64,000 nucleotides of DNA. Source: Oscillospiraceae bacterium. GTDB lineage: Bacteria; Bacillota; Clostridia; Oscillospirales; Acutalibacteraceae. The DNA is taken from the NCBI GenBank assembly GCA_015066005.1, contig SVPF01000003.1:1-64000 (forward strand). Reading direction: 5' to 3'. A program made the position numbers and the translations under genes. This document shows, in pieces, positions 46,801 to 56,479 of this stretch (positions within the stretch are counted from its first letter, which is position 1; the number at the start of each line of letters is the position of its first letter). The notes beneath the pieces are model-generated. The model ran no database searches. It was not told the origin of the DNA and saw nothing but the letters and a program-made list of their open reading frames with translations.

Positions 46801-47380
46801 CGTAAAGTCCCCTTTCCTTAATATAATTATAAATTTTTTCGGGAAGCAATTTGGCGGCGGGAAAATTTCTAAAATCGGTTGAAGATATATTAGAAATTTC
46901 ATTATCCATTAAAATAATTTGCATACCCATATTTTTAAATTTTTCAATACAGCTTAAAAATTCTGTATTTTCGGTTGAAGTGCGACTAAAAACAATAAAT
47001 GGCAGCATTTTCATAAGCTCTTCATATTTATACCATTTATCAAAATAAACCAGCATATCGCCGCCGCACACAAAAGCAAGGTTATCATTTGGAAAAATTT
47101 CCTTTAAAAGCTTTACCGTATCATAAGTATAGCTTTTGCCCTGCCGTTTAAATTCAATATCACAAACCTCGGCCTTATTAAAATCAGCCGCGGCAATTTT
47201 GCACATATTAAAACGGTCATCATCGGTTGCTAAAAAATCAACCTCTTTATGAGGGGGAATTTTATCCGGCATAACAAGAATTTTTGAAACTGCTTTACAT
47301 TCATTCAATGCATTAAGCATTTCATAATGACCTTTATGAAACGGATTAAAGGTTCCGCCGAAAATTGCGGTAAGTGACAT
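46793..47380 (-). CDS. nadD: Nicotinate-nucleotide adenylyltransferase NadD
   Basis: Adenylates nicotinate mononucleotide to form deamido-NAD. The 195-residue protein has the nucleotidyltransferase motif IFGGTFNPFHKGHYEML at the N-terminus, LVMPDKIPPHKE, VCGGDMLVYFDKWYKYEEL and a C-terminal ISSTDFRN, close to the ISSTxIR motif. Its 3' end overlaps the yqeK start. Confidence 0.95.
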   Translation of the reverse strand: MSLTAIFGGTFNPFHKGHYEMLNALNECKAVSKILVMPDKIPPHKEVDFLATDDDRFNMCKIAAADFNKAEVCDIEFKRQGKSYTYDTVKLLKEIFPNDNLAFVCGGDMLVYFDKWYKYEELMKMLPFIVFSRTSTENTEFLSCIEKFKNMGMQIILMDNEISNISSTDFRNFPAAKLLPEKIYNYIKERGLYGV

Positions 47381-47382
47381 AG

Positions 47383-47676
47383 TTACTTCACCAATTTTAT
47401 AGTTTTATTATCTTTGCTTTCGCGGTAAAGAATAAAGCGCGAGCCGATTACCTGAACAACATCGGACTTTGTTGCCAAGGAAAGCTCATCTGCGGCCTCT
47501 CTTGAAGAAAGCGGGCAGGTTTCCAAAACACGAAGCTTAATAAGCTCACGTGCCTCTAAAGCATCATTAACCTGCTTTATTGTATTTTCACTAATACCGG
47601 ATTTACCAACCTGTAAAATTGTTTCATAATCGTTCGCCATACCGCGAAGCTGTGCTCTTTGTCTACTGTTAAGCAT
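47383..47676 (-). CDS. yhbY: YhbY-type RNA-binding (CRM domain) protein
   Basis: A 97-residue single CRM-domain protein that helps large-subunit assembly in related bacteria. It begins LNSRQRAQLRGMANDYETILQVGKSGISENTIKQVNDALEARELIK in which the GKSG turn is conserved, and ends VQVIGSRFILYRES. Tight spacing on both sides shows it belongs to the ftsY-to-leuS run. Confidence 0.9.
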   Translation of the reverse strand: MLNSRQRAQLRGMANDYETILQVGKSGISENTIKQVNDALEARELIKLRVLETCPLSSREAADELSLATKSDVVQVIGSRFILYRESKDNKTIKLVK

Positions 47677-47678
47677 AT

Positions 47679-48275
47679 TTAAACCTCAATATATTTTTTA
47701 AGTTCTTCTTTAAATAAAACAAGCGCCCTGCCGCGATGGCTTATAGCATCCTTTTGTTCGGCAGTTAACTGACTAAAGGGACCCTTTTCACTGATAAACA
47801 GGGGGTCATAACCGAAGCCGCCGCTTCCCGTTTGCCTTTCAAAAGCAATATGACCGTGGCATTCGCCCCTTACAGTAAACTGTCTTCCATCAGGAAAAAC
47901 ACAGGCAATTGCCGCAACATAATAGGCTGTGCGCTTTTCCATAGGCACACCGCTAAGCTCACTTAACAGCTTGTCATTATTTTGCTCATCGTTACCGTGC
48001 TCACCCGAATACCTCGCTGAAAACACGCCCGGTGCACCGCCGAGATAATCAACACAAATACCGCTGTCATCGGCAACGGTAATATAACCCGTTTGACTAA
48101 GCCCCGACTTTGCCTTAATAATTGCGTTTTCCTCAAAAGTCTGACCATCCTCTACAGCATCCTTAAAAGGAAAATCCAAATCGGCCTCACACAAAACATC
48201 AAAGCCCATAGGAATTAAAATTCTTTTAAGCTCACGAAGCTTTTTTTGATTTTTGGTTGCAATAAAAATTTTCAT
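47679..48275 (-). CDS. rdgB: Non-canonical purine NTP pyrophosphatase (RdgB/HAM1)
   Basis: Removes ITP, dITP and XTP from nucleotide pools. The 198-residue protein has FIATKNQKKLRELKRIL, FEENAIIKAKSGL, VADDSGICVDYLGGAPGVFSARYSG, GGFGYDPLFI and the late AISHRGRAL. All family motifs are present and the length is normal. Confidence 0.94.
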   Translation of the reverse strand: MKIFIATKNQKKLRELKRILIPMGFDVLCEADLDFPFKDAVEDGQTFEENAIIKAKSGLSQTGYITVADDSGICVDYLGGAPGVFSARYSGEHGNDEQNNDKLLSELSGVPMEKRTAYYVAAIACVFPDGRQFTVRGECHGHIAFERQTGSGGFGYDPLFISEKGPFSQLTAEQKDAISHRGRALVLFKEELKKYIEV

Positions 48276-48278
48276 ACA

Positions 48279-49190
48279 TTACGCCTCGTCAAAAATACCG
48301 TTTACAAATTCGTTTGCGCTAAAGGGCTGTAAATCGTCAATACCTTCGCCAACGCCGACAAACTTAACCGGAATTTTAAGCTCGTTTTTAATGGGAATAA
48401 TTATGCCACCCTTGGCTGTACCGTCAAGCTTGGTTAAAACAATACCTGTAATATTTGTAACGTTTTTAAATTCGCGTGCCTGATTAACCGCGTTTTGACC
48501 TGTTGCGGCATCCAGCACAAGCAGGGTTTCAACCGAAGCGTCGGGCAGCTCACGACCGATAACACGGTTAATTTTTGCAAGCTCATCCATAAGGTTTTTC
48601 TTATTGTGAAGACGGCCTGCCGTGTCACAAATAATAACGTCAGCACCCTTTGATTTAGCCGAAGCAATTGTGTCAAACACAACGGATGCAGGGTCGGTGC
48701 CTTCCACACTTTTAACCATTTGAACGCCCGAACGTTCAGCCCAAACAGCAAGCTGGTCAATTGCTGCCGCACGGAAGGTATCAGCCGCGCCAAGCACAAC
48801 CCTTTTGCCCTGCGCCTTTAAAATTGAGGAAAGCTTACCGATGGTGGTGGTTTTACCAACACCGTTAACGCCAATTACAAGGATAACCGAAGGTGTTGTA
48901 TTTAGTTTAAGACCTTCATCCTCGCCAAGCATTTCGGCAATAATTTCCTTCATTAAGTTTTTAATAATATTCGGGTCGGTAATGCCCTGCTCTTTGATTT
49001 TTTTGCGTAGCATATCGCAAATTTCGGTAGCAGTATTAACACCGATATCCGACATAACAAGCATTTCCTCAAGCTCTTCAAAAAGATCCTCATCAATTTT
49101 TGTAAAGCTGTTAATAATGCTTGTAACACCGCTTGCAATTGAATTTCGTGTTTTTTGCAAGCCAAGTTTAATTTTACTGAATAAGCCCAT
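48279..49190 (-). CDS. ftsY: Signal recognition particle receptor FtsY
   Basis: The SRP receptor GTPase that delivers ribosomes to the membrane. The 303-residue protein is essentially the NG domain: a helical N domain, then G1 GVNGVGKTTTIGKL near residue 109, DTFRAAAIDQL, G3 DTAGRLHNKKNLMDEL, G4 TKLDGTAKGG and the closing FVGVGEGIDDLQPF. It lacks a long acidic A domain, as in many Gram-positives. Confidence 0.96.
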   Translation of the reverse strand: MGLFSKIKLGLQKTRNSIASGVTSIINSFTKIDEDLFEELEEMLVMSDIGVNTATEICDMLRKKIKEQGITDPNIIKNLMKEIIAEMLGEDEGLKLNTTPSVILVIGVNGVGKTTTIGKLSSILKAQGKRVVLGAADTFRAAAIDQLAVWAERSGVQMVKSVEGTDPASVVFDTIASAKSKGADVIICDTAGRLHNKKNLMDELAKINRVIGRELPDASVETLLVLDAATGQNAVNQAREFKNVTNITGIVLTKLDGTAKGGIIIPIKNELKIPVKFVGVGEGIDDLQPFSANEFVNGIFDEA

Positions 49191-49205
49191 TAAATCACCT
49201 GTAAA

Positions 49206-50207
49206 TTATATATCACTTAAAAAATAAGCTTGTGAATCGGCACGATTGCCAAACTCATCCACAACCGAAATTCTAAAATATACATCACTTTCTAAAAGCT
49301 TGAATGTTGCAGTGTTAACACATTCACCTTCATCAGCCGTAACAAAGTCGCAACGCCTGCCGTGAGTAGAATAAAAAACACTCTTAGCATCCGAGCATTT
49401 GACCGTAACCAAATCGCCGTCAACCGAAATTTTTACGATTTCCGGGCCAGTTGATGTATAAAATTCACCTTTTAGTAAAGCATCAATAATTTTAGAATAT
49501 TCAAGTTTATCTGCTTCAACCATAACAAATGTACCGAACGAATCGTCTTTTTTGTTGTGGTTGTCATCACCCGAGGTGATATATATACGTTTACCGTCGC
49601 GCAAAAAGTCATCATGAATATTTATATCATATTCAAAAAGACCGCCACGGTTGCAGTTTGTGTTAAAAATCTCTACACCCCAAAGACCTTCATACTTTGA
49701 ATATTCACGGTAGTTTTCCAACGACCAACGCGGATGATTGTAAGAAACGAAAAAACCATTGTCATTGGCTGATTTAATCAATTTGTTTATACCGTCAGCG
49801 CCGTAAACTCTTTCACAATCGTAATTAGGTTTTTTAATTTTTTCTTTAACAAATGATGCTGAAAAATGGTCATAGGTCGAATTATAGAAAAAACTATAAT
49901 CGTTATCCTGTTCTTTCGCATAAAAATTAAGATGGCAAACCTTCATATTATGATTTTTAAGGGTTGACTGGTTGGGAAACTCTTTAATTGCAACCTCACA
50001 GCTTGTCAAGGTTAAAAAATCACCGTCATCAAGATAAGAATTATTATGAATAGCCTCGTGATCGGTTATGGCAATAATACTATATCCATGTGATTTGTAA
50101 TATTCCTTTAATTCCTCGGGTGTCAGCTTACCATCAGATAATGTGCTGTGACAGTGTAGATTACCCTTATATTTATTGTTCTTATAACCAAAAAGAACCT
50201 TTTCCAT
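49206..50207 (-). CDS. PHP-domain metal-dependent phosphoesterase, unknown
   Basis: A 333-residue PHP-domain hydrolase with metal-ligand motifs GNLHCHSTLSDGKL at the N-terminus, AITDHEAIHN, VSYNHPRWS and ITSGDDNHNKKDD. These are the standard PHP ligand stretches. The C-terminal third (from about residue 240) forms a beta-rich domain (VKISVDGDLVTVKCSDAKSVFYSTHGRR) that may bind a substrate. The start is taken as ATG at 50207, near the smc stop; GTG at 50216 is possible. It lies between smc and ftsY, which usually adjoin. The substrate is unknown. Confidence 0.75.
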   Translation of the reverse strand: MEKVLFGYKNNKYKGNLHCHSTLSDGKLTPEELKEYYKSHGYSIIAITDHEAIHNNSYLDDGDFLTLTSCEVAIKEFPNQSTLKNHNMKVCHLNFYAKEQDNDYSFFYNSTYDHFSASFVKEKIKKPNYDCERVYGADGINKLIKSANDNGFFVSYNHPRWSLENYREYSKYEGLWGVEIFNTNCNRGGLFEYDINIHDDFLRDGKRIYITSGDDNHNKKDDSFGTFVMVEADKLEYSKIIDALLKGEFYTSTGPEIVKISVDGDLVTVKCSDAKSVFYSTHGRRCDFVTADEGECVNTATFKLLESDVYFRISVVDEFGNRADSQAYFLSDI

Positions 50208-50208
50208 T

Positions 50209-53200
50209 TTAAGCACCCTGACTGTCTAAATGTAATTTCTTTTCAAGCTCGGAAACATTGAGCTCTAAAAGCTTTGTGATACCCTTTTCCTGCATTGTTA
50301 CACCGTAAAGCATATCGGCAGCTTCCATCGTGCCGCGGCGGTGTGTAACGCAAATGAACTGGGTATTAAAATCAGATGAACGCATATAATCGGCAAAGCG
50401 TTCAACATTAATATCGTCAAGCGCGGTGTCAACCTCATCCAAGAAGCAAAACGGAGGCGCATTTACACGCATAATCGCAAAGTAAATCGAAAGGGCGATA
50501 AGCGCCTTTTCACCGCCTGACAGACCGTCAAGGCTTGGCACGTTTTTACCGGGAAGCTTAACGTTTATATCTATTCCGCTTTCCAAAATATTTTCAGGGT
50601 CGGAAAGTGTTAGACTAGCTGTTCCGCCACCAAAAAGCTCGGTAAAGGTTTTAGTGAAGTTTTGACTAATCTTTTCAAAGCCTTCAGTAAAGATTTCCTG
50701 CATTTGAGATGTCAATTGGTTTATAAGCTTTTGAAGCTGAGCACGGGATGCTTCAACATCATCAATTTGCGCTGATAAGAAGTTATATCTTTCAGAAACC
50801 TCTTTAAATTCTTCAATAGCCGAAACGTTAACGTTACCAAGTGAACGAATCTTATTTTTAATATCAATAAGTTCCTTCTTGGCTTGTGCGGGATTTTCAA
50901 TTTCAATACCAATTTTTTCCGCTTCGCTTCGTGTTAATTCGTATTCGTCATAAAGCTTACGAATAACATCATCATATTCACGCATCATAACCTCTTTGCG
51001 TTCGGTAAGACGGGCAAGCTCGCCACCGATTTGTTCACGCTTTAAGGTGTTTTCACGCTCGCTGTTGCGAAGCTCAACACCGAATTTTTCGGTTTGATTA
51101 CGTTTTTCAATAAGCTCAGCAATATTCTTTTCGCTTTGCTCAATTTTGGCTTTAGCATCACCTATGCTATCGTTAACCGACTGAATTTCAGCCTTGAGGT
51201 TTTCATTCTTAAACTGCAAGGCAGCAATTTCGCTGTCAATGGTAACGCTACGCTGTGCACGGTCACTTATAAGCGCTTCAAGGCTTGTTGCCTGTGAAAG
51301 TAAAGCTTCAATATCCTTTTGTGCTTCAATTACAGACAGCTTAACCTCGGTAATGCTGTTAGCAAGACCTTCACGAACAGTGTTAAGGCTTTCCCTATTA
51401 CCTGACATTTCATCAATTTTAGCCTGAATTTCAGCCTTTTCACCATCAATAAGTGAAATTTCCTTTGCGGCCTCAACCGACAAAAGCTTTAATTCTTCAA
51501 GCTTTTTATTACCAAAGGCTTGCTCATCGTTGAGCTCCTTAAGGGAAAGCTTAACGCTTTCACGAATATCGCCAATACGCTTAAGCTCGCTAACTGCACG
51601 GATTTTATCCTCATTTGCGGTTAAAATGTCAGCCTTAATTGCTGTAATATCAGCCTCAACCTCAGCCAAAGAGCCTTGCGCTTCACTTAGACGCCTTGAA
51701 AGGTCAGCCGACTTTTCCTTTAACGACTTAACCTCGGCTTCAATGTTGATAATATCATTGCCGCGGCTTAATATGCCTGAATTTTTAATAACAGAACCAC
51801 CTGTTAAAGAACCACCCGGACTTACAACCTGACCGTCAAGTGTTACAACCTTTACGCGATAACCGAATTTTTTGGCAATGGTAACCGCACAGTCAATATC
51901 CTCAGCAACAACACAAGCACCCAAAAGATATTTGACAATTTCATCATACTTTTTATCGTTTTTAACAAGGTCACTTGCAATACCAACATAACCCAGCATA
52001 TCCTCAAAGCCGTGTTCTTTAAACTCACGGGATTTAATGGTTTGAACAGGCAAAAAGGTTGCACGGCCTGCTTTGTTATTTTTGAGGAAGTTGATTGCGG
52101 CCTTAGCGTCAGCCTCGGTTTCGGTAACAATATTTTGAATAGCATTATTAAGTGCGGTTTCAATAGCAAGTGAATACTTGCTGTCAACCGTAATAAGTGA
52201 AGAAATCGGACCGCAAATGCCACGCAAAAGACCTGTTTCAGCCTTGGAAATTACAAATTTAACCGAATGGGCAAAGCCATCCATATTATTTTGTAAATCA
52301 CGAAGAATTTGTATACGGCGTTCCTTTGCCTCAACATCCAAGTTAACGGTGTCAAGCTCTTGCTTTAATTTATCGACCGACTGTACCCTTGAATCAAAAC
52401 GAAGCTGATAACCCTTAAGTGAGTTATTATAGCTTTCAATTTTTTCTTCAATATCATCCAAAAGCTTTTCAATCTCTAAAAATTCGCCGTTTAAATTTTC
52501 AATTTCCTTCTCTCTGCCTGCAATAAGGTCTACCGAAACACCGCGGCGGGCTTCAATTTCACCAATGGCGGTTTCAGCAGTAACCAGCTTTACACGCATA
52601 TCAGAAGCCTTAGCAGTTAAGGTGTTAAGGGCACGGATTTCATTTTCAATTTTACGGCTGTTCGTATCATTTTCAAAAAGCAATTCATTAAGCTTTGCTT
52701 CAAGTGAATGAAGCTTTTCTTCAAGCTCAGCTTTTTTGGCTTCTGTTTCCTTTGCCTCGTTATTTTTAGCTTCAATTTCAGCCAAAGCATCCGTGTCGGA
52801 ATTTAAAAGCGCCTGCTTTTCATCCATCAGTCTTGTAATGCTTTCCTCGTTGTGAGAAATATCATTATTCAAAACAGTAATAACACCGTTTGATTTAACA
52901 ATATCCTCATTAACCGAAGAAATATTAAGGCGTTCACCCTCAATATCTGAAGTAAGCTTTGCAAAAAGTGAGGTGTTTTGCTCGGTTTTACGGTCAAAAT
53001 CCTCAAGCATTTGCTCAATTTCTTTATATTGTGCCTCGGCAACCATAATTTTGCTTTCCTGACTTCTTAACGCTTCCTTAGAATTGTTAAGTGTATGAAG
53101 CCATAGGCCAATTTCAAGCTCCTTCTTTTGTTCGGCTAATTTTAAAAATTTTTCAGCCTTTTTGCTTTGTTCCTCTAAGGGACCAACGCGGGATTCAAGC

Positions 53201-53790
53201 TCGTCGACAATATCATGCAGGCGAAGTAAATTGTCCTGCGCGGCGGTAAGCTTTCTTTCAGCCTCTAATTTACGGTAACGGTATTTTGAAATACCTGCAG
53301 CCTCTTCAAAAATGTCACGGCGTTCATTGGATTTTGAACTGATAATATTATCAATTTTGCCCTGCCCAATCATAGAATAACCGTCTCGGCCAAGACCTGT
53401 ATCCATAAAAAGCTCGTGTATATCCTTAAGTCGAACAGACACATTATTTATGGCATATTCACTTTCATGTGAACGGTAATAACGGCGGGTTATTGAAACA
53501 AAATCATTATCAAAATTTAAAGAACGGTCGGTATTATTGATATTAAGTGTAACCTCACAAAAGCCGTGAGGACGACGCGTTTCGGTACCGCCGAAAATTA
53601 CATCCTCCATTGACTGCCCGCGAAGGCTTTTAGTGGATTGCTCACCCAAAACCCAACGAACAGCGTCAGAAATGTTACTTTTACCACTGCCGTTAGGACC
53701 AACAACCGCAGTAATGCCCTTGCCGAATTTCAAAACCGTTTTATCCGCAAAGGATTTAAAGCCCTGAATTTCAATTGAGCTTAACAGCAT
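50209..53790 (-). CDS. smc: Chromosome partition protein Smc
   Basis: The condensin ATPase that organises and segregates the chromosome. The 1193-residue protein has Walker A VVGPNGSGKSNISDAVRWVLGEQS near residue 32, long coiled coils either side of a hinge at about 515-670 (GLLRGICGPISSLITVDSKYSLAIETALNN to GSLTGG), and a C-terminal head with the signature LDGLSGGEKALIALSI and Walker B PFCFLDEVDTALDD. ScpA and ScpB are not in this window. It is preceded by the radical SAM gene and rnc, a common rnc-smc-ftsY arrangement. Confidence 0.97.
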   Translation of the reverse strand: MLLSSIEIQGFKSFADKTVLKFGKGITAVVGPNGSGKSNISDAVRWVLGEQSTKSLRGQSMEDVIFGGTETRRPHGFCEVTLNINNTDRSLNFDNDFVSITRRYYRSHESEYAINNVSVRLKDIHELFMDTGLGRDGYSMIGQGKIDNIISSKSNERRDIFEEAAGISKYRYRKLEAERKLTAAQDNLLRLHDIVDELESRVGPLEEQSKKAEKFLKLAEQKKELEIGLWLHTLNNSKEALRSQESKIMVAEAQYKEIEQMLEDFDRKTEQNTSLFAKLTSDIEGERLNISSVNEDIVKSNGVITVLNNDISHNEESITRLMDEKQALLNSDTDALAEIEAKNNEAKETEAKKAELEEKLHSLEAKLNELLFENDTNSRKIENEIRALNTLTAKASDMRVKLVTAETAIGEIEARRGVSVDLIAGREKEIENLNGEFLEIEKLLDDIEEKIESYNNSLKGYQLRFDSRVQSVDKLKQELDTVNLDVEAKERRIQILRDLQNNMDGFAHSVKFVISKAETGLLRGICGPISSLITVDSKYSLAIETALNNAIQNIVTETEADAKAAINFLKNNKAGRATFLPVQTIKSREFKEHGFEDMLGYVGIASDLVKNDKKYDEIVKYLLGACVVAEDIDCAVTIAKKFGYRVKVVTLDGQVVSPGGSLTGGSVIKNSGILSRGNDIINIEAEVKSLKEKSADLSRRLSEAQGSLAEVEADITAIKADILTANEDKIRAVSELKRIGDIRESVKLSLKELNDEQAFGNKKLEELKLLSVEAAKEISLIDGEKAEIQAKIDEMSGNRESLNTVREGLANSITEVKLSVIEAQKDIEALLSQATSLEALISDRAQRSVTIDSEIAALQFKNENLKAEIQSVNDSIGDAKAKIEQSEKNIAELIEKRNQTEKFGVELRNSERENTLKREQIGGELARLTERKEVMMREYDDVIRKLYDEYELTRSEAEKIGIEIENPAQAKKELIDIKNKIRSLGNVNVSAIEEFKEVSERYNFLSAQIDDVEASRAQLQKLINQLTSQMQEIFTEGFEKISQNFTKTFTELFGGGTASLTLSDPENILESGIDINVKLPGKNVPSLDGLSGGEKALIALSIYFAIMRVNAPPFCFLDEVDTALDDINVERFADYMRSSDFNTQFICVTHRRGTMEAADMLYGVTMQEKGITKLLELNVSELEKKLHLDSQGA

Positions 53791-54789
53791 TTATAACACT
53801 TCCCTTTCTATTCTAAATTCCAATTCTTCAACATTTTTGTCAGCCAAAACCTTACAGTCAAAGCCACGTTTTTTAAGATATATCAGATTGCTTTTTCTCT
53901 GCCCAGTCATTTGCGAAACACATTTGGGGTTAACAAAAATTTTATATTTTCCTTCGGTAAAAAGACAGCCGAGCACCTTTGAAAGCATAATTTGCGAATA
54001 GCAAAGCTCAGCAAAAGCGGGATGCCACGGACCCGCAACATAAGAGCCCTCTTCAATTGAATGAAGACCAAGTCTTATAACACGAATACCCGCTCTGGTT
54101 AACTGCAAATATAGCTTGCTTGCAAGCTTTACAGCTTCGCCTAATTCTTGTGGCTTATAAATATTATCAAGATACAGTGCCTCTAAATCAGTATCCTTTA
54201 AAACAATGGTTGGATAAATCCTTACAGTATCGGGCGCAATATCAATGATTTTTTGAACGGTGCGAAGAGTTGAATCACTATCATCAGCATAAAGGCCTGT
54301 CATAATTTGAAGGCCCAATTCAAACCCGTGCTTTTTAATAAGCATTGCGGCCCTTTCAACGTCGCGTGAGGTATGACCGCGATTGTTCATTTTAAGTACA
54401 CGGTCATTAAGCGATTGAGCACCCAATTCAATGGCAGTAACTCCGTACGACTTTAAGAGCATTAAAATTTCATCATCAATTGCATCGGGTCGGGTCGAAA
54501 TTCTGATACCCGAAACTATACCAACATTAACATAGTCGCTTGCAGTTTCCAAAAGGGCTTCCATATAACCACGGTTAATAGCAGTAAAGCTACCGCCAAA
54601 GAAAGCAATTTCGGTGGTTTTGGGGTCATATTTTTTAGAGTTCAGTGCCTCTTTTACAGCGCTTTCAACATCTTCAGGATGAGGTGCCTTGCAGGTACCC
54701 GTAATATAGCGCTGATTACAAAAGCTGCATTTGTTTGGGCAGCCGATATGCGGTACAAAAACAGAAATATTTGAATGTGTTTTACTCAT
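53791..54789 (-). CDS. Radical SAM protein (ELP3-like, unknown substrate)
   Basis: A 332-residue radical SAM enzyme. The iron-sulphur cluster motif CPNKCSFCNQ is at residues 17-26, followed by IAFFGGSFTAI (the GGE-like SAM loop), ISTRPDAIDDEIL and ELGAQSLNDRVL. This pattern is that of the ELP3/YhcC-type radical SAM group. It lacks an acetyltransferase domain, so it is not a true Elp3. The start overlaps the rnc stop by four bases (ATGA). In Clostridia such genes are often found between rnc and smc, but the reaction is not known. Confidence 0.8.
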   Translation of the reverse strand: MSKTHSNISVFVPHIGCPNKCSFCNQRYITGTCKAPHPEDVESAVKEALNSKKYDPKTTEIAFFGGSFTAINRGYMEALLETASDYVNVGIVSGIRISTRPDAIDDEILMLLKSYGVTAIELGAQSLNDRVLKMNNRGHTSRDVERAAMLIKKHGFELGLQIMTGLYADDSDSTLRTVQKIIDIAPDTVRIYPTIVLKDTDLEALYLDNIYKPQELGEAVKLASKLYLQLTRAGIRVIRLGLHSIEEGSYVAGPWHPAFAELCYSQIMLSKVLGCLFTEGKYKIFVNPKCVSQMTGQRKSNLIYLKKRGFDCKVLADKNVEELEFRIEREVL

Positions 54790-55466
54790 ATCTCAGCACC
54801 CATAAGCTTAAGTGCTTCCTTAGCGGCCATTTGTTCGGCCTGCTTTTTACTTTTTCCCTTACCCTTACCGATTGTATTGGAATTAAGGTGTACTTCAACC
54901 TCAAAAATTTTGTCGTGGTCAGGTCCGCTTTCACCTGTTAAATGATAGGTGACGATTTCTTCAGGGTTACGCTGAATAATTTCCTGCAAAGCAGTTTTAT
55001 AATCTTTAAACACCTCATCATCCCTATGCTGAAGCTCGTTTGAAACAAAACGTAAAACAAAGCGTCTGGCCTCTTCCATACCACCGTCAAGATAAATTGC
55101 CGCAAGCACAGCTTCAAAAGCGTCAGCTAAAATAGAATCCCTTTCTCTGCCGCCGCCTTTTTCTTCACCCTTACCTAAATGTAAAAAATCCCCCAGACCG
55201 ATTTCACGGGAAAAGGAGCAAAGTGCTTTTTCACACACCAAGGATGCACGAAGCTTTGTAAGCTCGCCTTCAGGAATAGTTTTAAAGTTTTCAAACAAAT
55301 ATCTTGCAACTATTACCGAAAGCACCGAATCACCCAAAAATTCAAGACGTTCGTTAGAGGTTATTCCACCACGTACCTCATTGGCATAGGATGAATGATT
55401 AAGTGCATTTTCCAAAAGCTTTACATTATTAAATTTGTAATCAAGTTTATTTTGTAAAACTTCCAT
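54786..55466 (-). CDS. rnc: Ribonuclease III
   Basis: A double-strand-specific endoribonuclease processing rRNA. The 226-residue protein has the catalytic signature NERLEFLGDSVLSVIVARYLF at about residues 40-60, LADAFEAVLAAIYLDGG with the second acidic pair, and a C-terminal dsRNA-binding domain (DYKTALQEIIQR to GKGKGKSKKQAEQMAAKEALKLM). Full length. Followed by radical SAM and smc. Confidence 0.96.
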   Translation of the reverse strand: MEVLQNKLDYKFNNVKLLENALNHSSYANEVRGGITSNERLEFLGDSVLSVIVARYLFENFKTIPEGELTKLRASLVCEKALCSFSREIGLGDFLHLGKGEEKGGGRERDSILADAFEAVLAAIYLDGGMEEARRFVLRFVSNELQHRDDEVFKDYKTALQEIIQRNPEEIVTYHLTGESGPDHDKIFEVEVHLNSNTIGKGKGKSKKQAEQMAAKEALKLMGAEI

Positions 55467-55479
55467 TTTAAAAAATCCT

Positions 55480-56478
55480 TTATTCGTTTACTTCTTCTAA
55501 TGATTTTGTAATGTTTTCAATTACATTGTTTTGTGTAAATAACACAGCCTGCTTAATTGCATTTTTAATTGCCTTTGCATCAGAATTACCGTGTGCTTTT
55601 ATGACGGGCTTTCTTACACCCAAAAGGGGTGCGCCGCCAACCTCGGAAGAGTCCATCATACTTTTAAGCGCATATAAATCCTTCTTTATAACTAAAGCCG
55701 CAAGCTTGTTTTTTAGGCTTTTATAAAGTGCATTTTTAACAAGCTTAAAAAATGTCATTGCAGTACCTTCAATAAGCTTTAATGCAATATTGCCTGTAAA
55801 GCCGTCGGTTACAACAGCATCAACAACACCCTTAGGCATTTCGCGTGATTCAATATTACCGACAAAGTTAATGGGGGCTTCCGATAAAAGCTTGTACGCT
55901 TCCTTTTGAAGCTCGCCGCCCTTAGTGTCCTCGGTACCGATATTCAAAAGACCGATTTTAGCATTTTCCTTGCCTTCAACACCCTTTAAATACGCTGAAG
56001 CCATAATGCCAAACTGACAAAGCATCTCGGGACGACATTCAGCATTTGCGCCCATATCAAGTAACATATAATGTCCGTCGGGCGAAGGAATCATACCTGC
56101 AAGAGCGGGGCGTTTAATACCCTTGATGCGCTTAACAATAAAGGTACCGCCAACAACAATTGCACCGGTTGAGCCTGCAGAAACAAAGGCATCTGCCCTG
56201 TCCTCAGCGAGCTCCTTAAAGGCTAAAGCCATAGAGGATTCCTTATGCGCTTTTAAAAGGGTTGTGGGCTCGTCGTGCATATCAATAACATCATCGGTGT
56301 GAATAATAACAAGCTGACCGAAGAATTTTAATTTATTTCCTTCAATTACCTCTTCAATCAATGCCTTATTACCTGTAAGAGTAATTTCAACCTGATTTTC
56401 AATAGAAGCAATTGATGCACCCTTAACAATTTCAAGCGGTGCGTTATCGCCACCGAAAGCATCTACAACTATACGCAT
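55480..56478 (-). CDS. plsX: Phosphate acyltransferase PlsX
   Basis: Makes acyl-phosphate from acyl-ACP for phospholipid synthesis. The 332-residue protein opens MRIVVDAFGGDNAPLEIVKGA and has DEPTTLLKAHKESSMALAFKEL, FVSAGSTGAIVVGGTF, VDAVVTDGFTGNIALKLIEG and GGAPLLGVRKPVIKAHG. The start is ATG at 56478 after AAGGAG, which overlaps the last codons of trmFO. The usual acpP neighbour is absent; rnc follows directly. Confidence 0.95.
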   Translation of the reverse strand: MRIVVDAFGGDNAPLEIVKGASIASIENQVEITLTGNKALIEEVIEGNKLKFFGQLVIIHTDDVIDMHDEPTTLLKAHKESSMALAFKELAEDRADAFVSAGSTGAIVVGGTFIVKRIKGIKRPALAGMIPSPDGHYMLLDMGANAECRPEMLCQFGIMASAYLKGVEGKENAKIGLLNIGTEDTKGGELQKEAYKLLSEAPINFVGNIESREMPKGVVDAVVTDGFTGNIALKLIEGTAMTFFKLVKNALYKSLKNKLAALVIKKDLYALKSMMDSSEVGGAPLLGVRKPVIKAHGNSDAKAIKNAIKQAVLFTQNNVIENITKSLEEVNE

Positions 56479-56479
56479 A

